DNA from: Aspidapion aeneum
Lineage: Eukaryota > Arthropoda > Insecta > Coleoptera > Brentidae
Length of the DNA: 64,000 bases
Direction: 5' to 3'
NCBI GenBank assembly: GCA_963576565.1
Contig: OY755046.1
Location: forward strand, 58,817,471-58,881,470
The notes below the pieces were generated by a model. It was not told the origin of the DNA, ran no database searches, and saw only the letters and a program-made list of their open reading frames with translations. Positions 1 through 11,817 of the stretch are shown piece after piece. Both the position numbers and the translations under genes were made by a program. The first letter of the stretch is position 1. Each line of letters opens with the position of its first letter.

Positions 1-1165
1 CATTATTGCAACCGAAGTGCAGAATAGTAAAATAGACATTATTGCACTCACAGAGACAAAAAAGAAAGGAACATGTACACGTAGTGTCGGTAACTTTGTT
101 CACATATTTACTGGAGTCCCAAAATAAAGGAGAGCAGCCAAAGGGGTATCTGTATTAATCAAGAAAAACCTCAAAAATAAGATTACAGACTACGAGTGCA
201 TTGATAAAAACATACCTCGAGTTAACACGAAGATGCTTGGACATAATACAAGCATAATAATAGCCTACACACCATCAGATGACGAAAGTTTAGCTACGAA
301 ACAAATGTTCTTCGACCAACGTGATGAGACTATCACCAAAATCGGTCGGGAAGAATTCCTGGTAACGAAAGGTTCAAGTAGTAGTAGTAGTAGTAGCTCT
401 AAAAAACTGGAAACGTAAAGTACACGGTATGGGAATACCACTTAACGACCAATTTACCATATACACACTACAGTTTACTGACGACCAAGTAATTGTGCCT
501 AATGATAAAGAAGACATGGAGTATATGATGAGAAAGTTAACAGAAAAATAACAAAAGTGTGGGTTAACCGTAAACGTAGACAAGACTCAGTATTTATGTA
601 TTAGAAACGAATCAAGTGAGTTAAAACCAGACTAGAGCAGAAAGATAAAAAATATTGTAAAATTTTACATTGATCGAAGGAGGTGGAGAATAGGCGTCGG
701 ACAACGTAGAAAAACGTTCTAAACCGACATAGTAGTAGTAAAATTTTACATACATGAAACAATGATGAAAAGCATGCTGCTGTATAGAATAGACACTTAA
801 CTTAGACGCGTAACATAAAAATACAAAACAAAAATGGAAAGTGCCGAAATGGATGCAATAAGAAGATAAATGAAAATATCTAGAACAGATCATATAAGAA
901 ATGAGACCATAAAAGAATGGGAATCGAGGGAAGATGACATCACTAAAAGACAACTGATATGGTACGGCAATGTACAACGGATGAATGACGAAAGACTACC
1001 AAAGCAGGTTCTAGAATGGCAACCAATAGGGCGCAGAAAAGGAGGGCGTCCTAAACTGGAATGGCAACAGTCAATCCAAAGATCAATGAGTCAAAAGAAC
1101 CTGACATTGTCAGGATCGAAGGAGGTGTAGAATAGGCGTCGGACAACGTAGAAAAACGTTCTAGT
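1..1165 (+). mobile_element. RTE-like non-LTR retrotransposon copy, rearranged and dead
   Basis: Broken copy of the RTE-like element also seen at 10457, 59180 and 62123. 1-330 retains endonuclease (KIDIIALTETKKKG; later AYTPSDDES). 340-630 retains part of the RT, with the segment around the conserved RQGCCISPTLF box deleted and an (AGT)n run in its place at about 376-396. 850-1165 retains the C-terminal WYGNVQRMNDERLPKQVLEW and GRRKGGRPK region and the 3' end. Stops and frameshifts are frequent. A 67-bp fragment of a second copy is inserted at 671-737. The RTE clade is inferred from domain layout and tandem-repeat tails. Confidence 0.8.
671..737 (+). mobile_element. 67-bp 5'-truncated RTE-like insertion inside another copy
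   Basis: Contains only the last bases of the element (gatcgaaggaggtggaga ... ccgacatagtagtag). It is flanked by a perfect 14-bp duplication GTAAAATTTTACAT at 657-670 and 738-751. Removing it rejoins older RTE sequence (aatgtaaaatttaacatata in the 10457 copy). Confidence 0.85.
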
Positions 1166-1639
1166 ATGTTATTAAATGTCAGTTTTGGCTAATAGTGTTT
1201 GTCAAGATGTATAAACTTAATATTCGTCAAATTATTTTACAACTTTTATATCAAAATTTTAACAAATTTCATGGAAACCATTTTTCCCATCCATATAAAT
1301 AGTGCCTTTAAGCCAAATTAAAAAAAAAACAAAATAAATTTAATAAATATACACACTGTATATAGGAAACATACACACACGGGACAGTACCTAAATTTGA
1401 AGTCTGACCAGTCTGTTGCTACAAAACAAGGAGTTATAAGTAGTTTGTATTTAAGAGTCGTGATTATTTGTAGTAATAATGAAGAATTAACCACAGAAAT
1501 CTACAACATTTAAAAGGACTTAAAACAGAATGGTTATTCCGAGAAATTAATAAACTCAACGATCTCTAAATTTAAGAACAAACCAAATGTGGGAAATTCT
1601 CAAAATAATAATCCGTTGGGTGTTATTAACATTCCATAT

Positions 1640-4600
1640 TATTATTAGTCCAGTCAACGAATGGGTTGTAGAGTGCATGGAGGCGGGGAGAATTTTTCTC
1701 TCTGGGAATATGTTAAGGGTAGTCAGGACGTTAACATACTAAAATTCCCCACTCCTAGCCCTCCCGCTTCAGTGGCGTAGGGGGGTGAAAAAGTGCAATT
1801 TTTTAGATTTTTGCCTATAACTCAATTACGGTGTGTTGTACAAAAAAAATGTTCTACTAGAAATTAAAGAGGACTAAATTTTCCATAAAACGGTTATGCT
1901 GACCTTACCTTTAGTTATCACAGATTCTGAGACAAAGACGACGAAAATCGGTAAGTTTTGAAAAAACTTTTTGCCCCATCTTTTTTCTCAAATTTGTTAA
2001 TCTAACACTTTTGTTTTAAATTCTAAAGATATTCGGTAAAAATAACAATATAAGGCATTCAATTTAAAAACATTTATTTATTTATTTACTAATTTGTGCT
2101 CATAAATTAAAAGTTACAGGCGTTTTAGTTTAAAGTTCATGTTTGTGATTTTCCACAAAAAAAGTGTAGTTGCTTTTAGCATCATCTTTCTTTATCATCA
2201 TCATAAGCCCTGGAACAAACTTCAGATTTTTGATGTTACCCTGATGAAGGTACTTCAAAAATAAGAAGTAGATATTATTATTAAGGGTTGACATTATTGA
2301 ACCACCTTAAAAATTGGATAGGTCACTAGGCGTTTATACTTGGACTATTGATTCAGGACAAGGTTTTACAAAAAAAACTTGTCTTGATTTAAGAAATTAG
2401 ACTTCTAAAATTAAGTTCGTATATATTGGATTGTACATGAGTACAAATTTACATTTATATTGAATATGGAGAATCCAAAACCTTTACATCTTCAGGCACG
2501 GAAAGTGATGGTGATGATGATTATGTTTTTTAATTTAAATTTACAAATAAGCTAATAAACTATACAACTAAGTACACATATGTATAAAGGAAAAGTGCAT
2601 TTATTTTACCCAATAAGCTTATAAAATACTCAGGTGTACATACCAGATAAATTGCATAATATACAATTCACTTACTTCATTTATTATACTTAGAGTATTT
2701 CTGGGTAGATGTTTGGTATCGTCGAATTTTTTTAGCCCTGTAAGTCCATTAATGTACGTAGTAAAATCTTTTAAGTAAAGTTTATCAGATTTGTAAATTT
2801 AAGACCATTATTTTGTTTGTCTTGCTTTCTTGGGTTGCGAAAGGCCAGCTTCTGGCTCCACTTCCGGAATTTCCTCTCAGTCAATAGTTTTCTATTCGTT
2901 GTTAGTTTTAAGCAATGTCGGAAGGCATTCCATGTCTTCGTCGTCTTCATTGTGATTAGTTGAAACGGACACACCATTAAAACAATTTCCCTGACAATTG
3001 TGGCATAAATGGGAACAATTTAACGACTTTTTTTTGCAGCTACATTTGATGCTACTGCAGTCAGTTGTGCATCTACAATAAATCATGTCCAAAATTTCTT
3101 TTGGTGTGACTTGGGCGAAGACTGGAACTAGACAGTTTACTTTAAATTCCCAACCCCATAGTTCTGGAGCTAGCTAATTTGCTAACCAAAGCTGTACTTG
3201 ATAATATGTTCTATACGATTGTTGTTTTGTTGCTCCTTCACTTGGGGGAAGTGATGATAGATCAGATTTAATACTTGCTACCGATTTTAAAAATAACCGA
3301 AATCGGTACGCATTTAGGGAATTTTCATTTGTTGGAGAGTTATACCATTTTAAAATGCATAAATGTCCAGCATTTTCTACTTCAGCATGCGAGAAGGTGG
3401 GATTGTAAAATACTTTTGCTGATTTTTGGATTTCAGGGTGCTTTTAATAAAGCTTTATATATCCAAGCTTACCCCTTCGAAATGCTGCCGATGTTGAATT
3501 GCAACCAGTAGAAGCATGCAGGAACAGTATTCCTTTTAGTCCCACCTGCTGCATCTTCCCTAATTACAGCTACATTGCATGCATTTTTTTAAGAGTTTTA
3601 AATTGTAGTGCTCACAATCAGCACATCAGCATCATCTGATGCTTGCAGCATTGTGATTCCACATTCCTGAAGTTTGGAGCTTAATAATTTTATAAGACGA
3701 TCTTTGTTGTTGGTATTTGAAAGGAATTCCTGACTTTTATTTGATTATGGAAAGTAAAATACATATCTACTGATTTTTTCATACAATAGCGTCTTTTTTA
3801 GTTGATAGTTAAATTGAAGCGTCTTTTTTCTTCTGCAGCCTTGGTACTCATTTCTGTTATCTTATATCCATAAAAAACCACAGTACAATACTTGCCTGCA
3901 TAGTGGGTCTTGATGAATTTGACGTATCCATTACAAATTTCAGTAACTGAGGATCCTCTTTGCCACACAACTTTATGCAATGAAAACCCCCCATCAATAA
4001 CCCCATCATTGTTTATCAGATCTCGTTTGTTGGTTTAAAGATTAAACAAAACAGATTTTTTTGTTTTTCTCATACCACTCTCATTGAATAAGGCTATAGG
4101 AAATGGAGCCAGTTCATATCGCAAATACTCTTTTAAGTAATCATCACTTTTTTTGCTTATAGATATTCTTTGAAAGAGTAACAAAATTTTATAAGGTTTT
4201 TTTAGACACTCATTCCTGGAGCAAAACAAGTTTATTTTCTCTAATTACGGTTAATGTTCAATCTTTCTACGATTTATATTGACAGAGTTAATGGGGTGGT
4301 GCTTTATAAAAACTCACCCAGTACATTACCCTAACTTTTATCTTTTCTCGCCCTAGTGTATTACTTATAAATAATGCAAAAAGTAAATAAGAAAGTTTTT
4401 GTAATATTTGTGAAAGTTGAGAAATTTCATTAAAAATTTCAATTTGCTCTATCTTTTGACAAGTTTAAGGTAGATTGGTAATAAGTACACATTTTTAAAG
4501 AAAATTGATCGGTCTTTAACTTTTATATTAACAAATTTCATCTAAAGTCAATAACAAAACTGTTAGATGAACAAGTTTGATAAAAAATATGGGCCAATAA

Positions 4601-4933
4601 TATGTTTTTCAAAAATTACCGATTTTCGGTAGCCACTATCTCAGCATGTGTTTCATTAAGGTTAAAGCTAGCATAACGGTTTTGTAGGGAATTTAGTCCT
4701 CTTTAATTTTTAATAGGACATTTTTTTTTCTACAACTTACCGTAATCGAGTTAAAGGCAAAGAACCGAAAAAGTGCACCTTTTAACCCCCCTCCGCCACT
4801 GAAGCGGGGGTGCTAGGGGTGGGGACTTTTAGTATGTTTACCTCCTAACTGCCCCAAATACATTCCTGAAGAGAAAAATTCTCCCCCCTCCATGCACTCT
4901 ACAACCCCCTAATGCCCATTCATTGACTGAACT
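1640..4933. mobile_element. 3.3-kb DNA transposon with ~300-bp terminal inverted repeats
   Basis: Left end (1646 on: tagtccagtcaacgaatggg, then ggagaatttttctctct and a G/C-rich stretch) is the inverse of the right end (agagaaaaattctcc ... cccattcattgactgaacta to 4933). The match runs inward for about 300 bp, to gattttcg/cgaaaatc. It interrupts Penelope sequence exactly between attccatat and gttcaaggg; ATAT could be the target duplication (1636-1639, 4934-4937). Inside is the remnant of a gene on the - strand. Confidence 0.8.
2890..3985 (-). pseudogene. Remnant of cysteine-rich (CRC-tail) repeat-associated protein
   Basis: On the - strand: HKVVWQRGSSVTEICNGYVK and KTHYAGKYCTVVFYGY (3798-3980), then in shifted frames a HASTGCNSTSAAFRRGK-like stretch, QSYRTYYQVQLWLANQL and PELWGW, ending CRCTTDCSSIKCSCKKKSLN and CSHLCHNCQGNCFN (2892-3092). 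This order matches a protein family repeated in many animal genomes (VVW..TY..IC..Y, VFDGY, HA.TGCDTTS, WGW, C-terminal C.C..GC). I know no established function. Several frameshifts make it dead. Confidence 0.65.
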
Positions 4934-5754
4934 ATATGTTCAAGGGATTTCAGAAAACATAAGACGAAAGCCAAACACTATAATATAAAAACAGTTTTTT
5001 CATCGGGAAATCTGATAAGGCAGTGGCGAGGCGTCAGGATTTTTTTAAGGTTGACAGAAGAAATGAAAAAAAAATACAGAAAAAAATATATTTTTATTTT
5101 GCATAAAAACAAATATTTATATTAATAGTGTACAGTAACTCTCAAACTGTCTTAAAAATAATAGTCTGCGTATTTTACTAGTAGTAAAATGGTCAATAAC
5201 ACTTTCCTTAAAATTTGGATATTAGAAATTTTAAGTACACAAAAATGGAAAAATTAAACAATTAATTTTCTCTGGTGTCGACACCGACACATACGTATGG
5301 AAACCATATACGTAGTATTTCCATACTCCCTGTTACCCATTTACACAATGGCTGGCATTTGATGCAAACATTCAGAAATAAAGATACGAAAAACCAAATT
5401 TACATAGATAGAGTTTTTGTCAACTCTGAGCCGATGATTTGACGTGACGAATACAAGAATAAAATATGTATTCGTAAAAGTATAACCAATTAGGACATTT
5501 TATCTTAAGGACCGGAAAAAGGATAGACTTATACCCACTGACATTGCTATTTCAAATATGTTTGCATTATGCATCATAAGGTACCGTAGGTATTGCCATA
5601 ATACGTACTATAAGGAAATAATATGCATATATAATTGAAAGCAACCAATCAGGTCATTTTTGCTTAAGGACCGCAAGGACTCATGTTTGCATCATGAATT
5701 GGCAATTACCGTGGGTATTGGAATATTATGTATATGATGGCAACCCTAACTGCA

Positions 5755-6209
5755 AAATAAATTGGTAAAAAAATTTTTTAAGTGACAAGTTTTTATAAAA
5801 TGCACTAAAAATTAAAAAATAATTTTCTAACATTCTAATATTATCATAATAATAAAAGCGATGGCCGACTGATGGAAATTTTGACGATGTTAGCACGATA
5901 AGATATCCGTATCAATTAAATATCACTATTTGCAAGAATCAATCTAGCAGAAAAATGCAGAGGTACCAAACCCACCCAACCCGACCCAAGATACCCCAGC
6001 ATTTCTCTGACATAGGTATGGCAATGGCATAACATTGCGGCACATCAAACATATTTTTGATGACCTGCTATGTTGAATATTCTTTAAGTGTTTAGATCAC
6101 AAATTTAGATTAAATTATGCTTTGATTTGCGGTCATCGCTTTTATTATTATGAAAATATTAGAATGTTTTTAATTTTTAGTGCTTAAAAAATTTTAACCA
6201 ATTTATTTT
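5755..6209. repeat. Foldback element with ~80-110-bp arms
   Basis: The left arm (aaaataaattggtaaaa ... taataataaaagcgatggcc) is the imperfect inverse of the right arm (ggtcatcgcttttattatta ... accaatttatttt). No coding content. Confidence 0.7.
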
Positions 6210-6790
6210 CTACTTTTTAGTCTCAGCTATCTACTCTAACAAATGATATTTGTTCAATAACAGAACAGAAGAGTTTATTCTAGATTATAATGTAGTTTAT
6301 TATTATTTAGTTATTTGGAAACTCATTTTTTTATGGGGGAAGGAGATGGTGGGGTAGAGGTAGAAATATATTTTTTGTATGGGCTGTATGAGCCAAATTT
6401 TATAAAAGTCATTTGAAGTGAAGTGTGTTAAAAACGCATTTTTTATGGAAGGGGGTGGGGGTAGGGGTGGGAGGATATATTTTTTTAAATGTTGTATTGT
6501 CATCGGACCACTATGTTAATACCAAATTTTATCCAAATCGGATAATGGAAAGTGTGCCAAAAACTCATTTGTAATAAAAAGACGTCGATTTAAATCAAAA
6601 CAAAATATACACGCAGAGTCGAGTACACTTACGCTCAGCAAAATATTGCGCTTCGATATAAATTAATTATATGCGAAATGCACGCACTATCTAGCTGGCC
6701 GACTACAGTAGACAAATAGCCGAATGTCTTTTCCACTCGCTCTCTCCCCCGCCAAATTGTCGCGCTTTTGCGTTAAACTGTACCCTATAG

Positions 6791-6848
6791 TAGAGTCCCT
6801 GTATGTTGACATATTTGGATTCCAATATGTCAACATACAGGGACTCTA
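6791..6848. mobile_element. 58-bp hairpin micro-MITE
   Basis: TAGAGTCCCTGTATGTTGAC leads a 24-bp perfect inverted repeat with a 10-bp A/T-rich centre. It is flanked on both sides by CCCTATAG (6783-6790, 6849-6856), an 8-bp duplication typical of hAT insertion. Confidence 0.8.
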
Positions 6849-7161
6849 CCCTATAGCAGTGATTTTAGAATCCAATTTTTAATACGTCTACACCGTGTTT
6901 TTTTCGAAGCGCACTTTAGTTGAGAGGTGCGGGCCGTGCGGCGGGACCAGGATTGTCATTATTTTTGGTTTTTAGTTGTTAAATAATAAAAATAATAAAT
7001 AATATACAAACAATAAATATCATTAAGGAATATTTTTATGTAATAATAATATCCAAAATTTTGGGTAGGAACTGTCTACCTTGTCTACCCGTACGCTTCG
7101 CCACTGCGATTAAAAGTTTTGTAACTAAAACACAACCAGAAAATCCCTCAAATAATAAGAA

Positions 7162-7395
7162 ATGTATTTACAACTCCCGTGTGAGTGTGGTAAATCATAT
7201 GTAGGTGAAACGAAACGCCATCTTCAGGTTAGAGTAAATGAACGTTTAAAAAGTACCCAATTAGGAGATATTGAAAAATCCTGTTTAGCGGATCATGCAT
7301 GGTCAAATGATCACAGGATTCAATGGCCTGACGGTAAAGTTTTACATAAGGAGTCGCATTGGCGAAAATGGAAGTTATTGAAGCTGCGTTTATAA
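7162..7395 (+). pseudogene. GIY-YIG endonuclease domain of Penelope-like element A
   Basis: Reads LPCECGKSYVGETKRHLQVR then KSCLADHAWSNDHRIQW. The C-x-C-G-x-x-Y-V-G-x-T-x-R...H pattern is the GIY-YIG nuclease of Penelope-like retroelements, which follows the RT and nicks DNA for integration. The frame is open here, but the rest of the protein is lost and stops follow. Confidence 0.85.
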
Positions 7396-7566
7396 TGCAG
7401 AATTAAGAAGTTTTCAGTCAACATGCGTACATAAGTAGTCAACGAGTGTACATATGGAAACCACTCCTTAAGGAAAACAAGCGCCTTAGGATAAAAAGGG
7501 GGCAGGCCATCACACCTGACTGCACATCAAGTAGTATAACTACTTTTATTCAAGACCGATATTAAA

Positions 7567-8490
7567 ATTTCAAGAATTTAAACGGGTGCCCACGATCCAT
7601 AAGAAATTGGCACGGTTCTTTGGTTCGGTTCAAACAAGTTCAAAGAAAAATAATCATATTTCGTAAACTAAAGACAAATTGACCAAAGAAATAATTACCT
7701 TTGTTTAGCTGACTGTTAATTTAAGCCATTAAAAGGAAATGTAAAAAATCGTGCAAGATATGGGAGCTCTGCAAGTTTTAACAATTTTGTCACACCTGTG
7801 TTTTGAGCCTTTGTCAATATACGAATCTAATATCGGGCAAGAAAATATCGATAAATGAAAAGAGGGATGAAGAAGAAAGAACAGGGTAGGTAATAATTTT
7901 ATTATTTGTTAACAAGGTGCTTATCAAACAAGGAAATTAATATTTTTAAAATAATCCTTAAGCATTTGAAACGAAAATGTCCATTATAACCTGGAATTCT
8001 TAGTTGATATTTGAAATTTTAGCTTTAAATTAAAACATTTGAAAGTAAAAATTGATTGTATTGAAATCTACGTAGCTCGAATTTCTAGAACTAACAAAAC
8101 TATAACTGATTTGTAATAAATATCTGGCCGTTGCGTTGACTCACACAATTTCCTTTGTTTTCTTATTAACATAAAATTTGGCAAACGCGCTGACGCAACA
8201 ATGATACCAAGCTAAGCGAAAATTATACGATGTGGACGCAATTATGATAAGAAAGTGTCAAAAATTTTACAAGGGACGCAACATTGAATGGCAAATAATT
8301 GGAAGCAATAATGTTTGTTTGTACAGTTTTTCGTATATTGTTATTTTTAGCCCAAAAATTACGAAAAATAGCCGACTAATCCAGAAATTTCAAAAACTGA
8401 AATATATATTAATAAAACCTTTAAAAAACAGACGTTTTCTTGGAGACGCAATAACGATGCGTTTTAAATGGAAGCAATAATGATATAAGG
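7567..8490. other. No gene recognised
   Basis: A+T-rich, no supported coding region. 8160-8480 holds scattered variants of gacgcaa(t/c)aatga, possibly an old degenerate repeat. Confidence 0.4.
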
Positions 8491-8491
8491 A

Positions 8492-8569
<78 letters not shown>
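8492..8569. repeat. (AT)n microsatellite, ~78 bp
   Basis: Uninterrupted TA repeats. It abuts the 3' end of the RTE-like element on the - strand (…gtgaaaccgatca, then atatat), so it probably began as that element's tail. Confidence 0.95.
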
Positions 8570-8572
<3 letters not shown>

Positions 8573-10750
8573 ATCGGTTTCACAACGTTCTACATCTTCC
8601 GATACCCAATCTCCACTCGTTTCTGTTTGCCCATAATTCATCATCTAGGCCTCTTATTCTTATTTCACTGTCTATTCCTTCTCTCCAGCTTCTCCTTGGC
8701 CGTCCCCGTTTTCTTCGGCTAGTTGATTTCCATTGTAGTATTTGTTTAGGTAGTATTTCATCATTCATTCTTTGTACATGTCCGTACCACACCAGTTGTT
8801 TTGATCTTATATCATCCACTAAAGTACGTTCACCTGTCATAATTTCTCTTATTCTTTGATTTGTAACTCTTTCTCTTTTTGATTTCCTGCTCTTCTCCAA
8901 TAGTCCATCTCCGTAGCGGAAAGCATTTTTTCTGTTCTATCCTTGATTGGCTATACTTTTTGTTATGTTTTGATATACTTTGGTCCCAAATTATTCCATT
9001 TAATAAAGTTATTGCTTTTCTTCCTTGTACGTTTCGATCTTTTATAGCTTTGTCTAGTGTTCCGTCAGCTGTAATTTTTAGACCTAAGTATTTATACTCA
9101 TCACAGGACTGAATTCGCTGCCCGGTATTTAAGATTAGATCCTGTTTCATTCCACCGATACACATATACTCTGTCTTATTGAGATTAACCTCTAGTCCCC
9201 ACTTATTGTACTCTTCTATTAGTTTTCGTATCATATATTCGAGGTCGTCATAATCCTGAGCCACTACTATCTGATCATCGGCGAAACATAAAGTATAGAA
9301 GGTGGTTTCGTCCAACGGAATTCCCATGTTTTGGCATTTTCTCTTCCATACTTTAAGGACTTGTTCCAAGTATATCTTGAAGAGCGTAGGCGAGATACAG
9401 CAACCTTGTTTGAGACCTTTATTTACTTGAAAGCATTTGGTTAGTTTTGCTTTTATTTTAACTTTTGCCCTACCTTTTTCAAAGTCTATAAATGCAATAT
9501 ATGTTGTATTCGTTGGCTAGTTCTATTAGGATTATCATGGTTAATAGGTGGCCAACTGTACTGAAACCTTTTCTGAAGCCTGCTTGTTCTTTTGATTGAT
9601 ATCCGTCAAATTTTGCTGTTAGTCTATCTGTTAATTGTAAATTACATTGAGGAGTGTGATAGCTAAATAGTTTTCTAGGTCTGCTTTATCGCCTTTTTTG
9701 TCTAGAATAATGGTAATGGATTCTTTCCAGTTGTTTGGTTAATTTTTTTTCTTTTAGTATTTTATTGAGGACAAGATTAAGGGTATTAATTTTGCCACCG
9801 CACTTTAGCATTTCTACCGTTACTCCGTCTTTTACAGCTGATTTGTTGTTTTTAATTTTCTTTAATGCTCTCTTTATTATCGCCTTGCTTATTTCAGGTT
9901 TTAGTTCTGAGTTTGTGTGCTTTTTTTTGTTTAGAGATTCTTCATGGTTTCTCTCGATTCCCTTTTTGTTTGGTATAATTCTGTGTAGAATAGCTGTGTG
10001 ATATTGATAGTATCCTCTTTAACGTTAGTGTCTATGCTTTATTTTAATTATTTCATATCTACCTAGAGTCGGTCTTAAACACTTCATATTTCTGTTAGTT
10101 TCTAAAACTCTCAACTTTTATTTCTTGGTTCTTTCTTTTATTTTCTTTTATCATTTTTTTAATAGTTTTATTTACTTACTGTGTATTCTATCGATGTTCT
10201 TTTTCCTTCTTTATTCAGGTTCCGGCTTTTTTTCAGCAGTTTCTTTTTCTCTTCTGATATACAATTTTCACTCTTTTTATCTTTTTGTGCGAAATCTTTT
10301 CCTACTTTGGTCATAGCTCTTGTCAGCGTATCATTTATTTTATCTATATTTTCATTTTCGCATCTTAAGTTTTGGGTTAGCTATTCTTTTAGCCTTTCTT
10401 TGTGTATAGCTTCATTTTGTATAAGTTTATTTATATAAAGTTGTTAATTTTTATTAATCAATGCATAAACGGACATCCAGTACCTAATGATTGGAAAATT
10501 GCATTCATATCCTCAATACATAAAAAAGGAAACAAGTTGATTGCAACAATTACAGAGGAATTTCAGTAACCAGTACTCTAAGTAGATTGTACAGTAGGCT
10601 TCTTAGAGATCTAATAAAGAATATTTTCATGAACAAGAAGAAGAGCAAAGTGGGTTTCGCGCAGGCAGATCTTGTAGTGATAATGTTTTTTGTCTTAAAC
10701 AAGTAATTGAGAAAAGGAGCGTTAGAAATATAGAGACTCATGTTACCTTT

Positions 10751-11368
10751 GTGGACCTACAAAAAGCATATGATACTGTTCCAGTAGAAAAATTATGGAC
10801 AGTTTTAGTGCAAACTAATATTAATCATACATACATAAAAGCGATAAAAGAACTATACAAAGGGTCAAAATCTAAAATTAAAATTGAAAATCGACTTTCA
10901 AAAGAATTCCTGGTAACAAAAGGCTTAAGACAGGGATGTTGTATCTCTCCAACTCTTTTTAAAATATATATCGCAGTAGCTCTAAAAAACTGGAAACGTA
11001 AAGTGCACGGCATGGGAATACAACTTAACGACCGATTTACCATATACACACTACAGTTTGCTGACGACCAAGTAATTATGGCTAATGATAAAGAAGACAT
11101 GGAGTATATGATGAGAAAGTTAACAGAAGAATACCGAAAGTGGGGATTAACAGTGAACATGGACAAGACACAGTACTTATATATAGGAAACGAATCCAGT
11201 GAGTTAGTACTTGAAAATAGACAAACAATATCTCCATGCAATGAGTATGTATATTTGGGTGTCACATTTGATAAGACAGGAACAGACTGTAAAGAATTGG
11301 AAAAAAGAATAGTAAAAGCAAAAAAGTTATTGGATGTCTTAACAGTATTTTATGGAGCAGAGAGATAA
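10751..11368 (+). pseudogene. Reverse transcriptase fragment (RTE-like family 1)
   Basis: Reads DLQKAYDTVPVEKLWTVLVQ, KGLRQGCCISPTLFKIYIAV and LQFADDQVIMANDKEDMEYM. F-A-D-D is the RT catalytic box. The frame breaks at about 11340 and resumes for the C-terminal part. Confidence 0.88.
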
Positions 11369-11553
11369 AAAAGAATGTAAAATTTAACATATATGAAACA
11401 ATGGTCAAAAGCACGCTGTTGTATGGAATAGAGACTTGTCGCGTAACAGAAAAATACAAAACAAAAATGGAAAGTGTCGAAATGGATGCAATAAGAAGAT
11501 CAATGAGAATATCTAGAATAGATCACATATGAAATGAGATCATAAAAGAAAGA

Positions 11554-11817
11554 ATGGGAATCGAGGGAAGCATAACGGATGACATCACTAAAAGGCAACT
11601 GATATGGTACGGCCATGTACAACGGATGAACGACAAAAGATTACCAAAGCAGGTCCTAGAATGGCAACCAATAGGGCGCAGAAAAAGAGGGCGTCCTAAA
11701 CTAGAATGGCAACAGTCAATCCAAAGATCAATGAGTCAAAAGAATCTGACAGAGGATGATTGTCAGGATCGAAGGAGGTGGAGAATAGGCGTCGGACAAC
11801 GTAGAAAAACGTTCTAA
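11554..11817 (+). pseudogene. C-terminal domain of RTE-like RT protein
   Basis: Reads ITKRQLIWYGHVQRMNDKRL then GRRKRGRPKLEWQQSIQRSM and WRIGVGQRRKTF, the W-Y-G-H-V...G-R-R-K-R-G-R-P-K tail found after RT in many insect elements. The methionine used is internal. Confidence 0.82.

Larger units (their letters stand above)
5021..7106. mobile_element. hAT-like non-autonomous element, 2.1 kb
   Basis: Ends are CAGTGGCGAGGCGT (5021) and, inverted, CAGTGGCGAAGCGT (7106). CAGTGGCG-type tips suggest hAT. The flanks (tgataagg/cgattaaa) match at only 4 of 8 positions, so the target duplication is weak. It splits a Penelope element. No transposase was found; inside are two-copy tandem repeats (about 5480-5730, 6320-6570), a foldback (5755-6209) and a 58-bp hairpin (6791-6848). 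Confidence 0.6.
1365..7566 (+). mobile_element. Penelope-like element (family A), split by two insertions
   Basis: Three pieces (1365-1639, 4934-5020, 7107-7566) align in order with the reverse complement of the related fragment at 48425-49260 and continue into its GIY-YIG domain. Shared peptides include NKPNVGNSQNNNPLG and the nucleotides atgttcaagggatttcagaa. The gaps are a 3.3-kb long-TIR element and a 2.1-kb hAT-like element. The 5' reverse transcriptase part is missing. Confidence 0.82.

Noticed and set aside
233..418. Small ORF with a serine run
   Set aside because: The serines come from an (AGT)n run in a broken RTE copy; the rest is endonuclease/RT debris.
8232..8480. Small ORF before the (AT)n tract
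   Set aside because: No motif, A+T-rich chance frame.
10825..11265. Long antisense ORF opposite the RT at 10751 (also 59395-60192 and 62679-63119)
   Set aside because: Mirror frames of the RT coding strand, present in every copy for that reason; no domain of their own.
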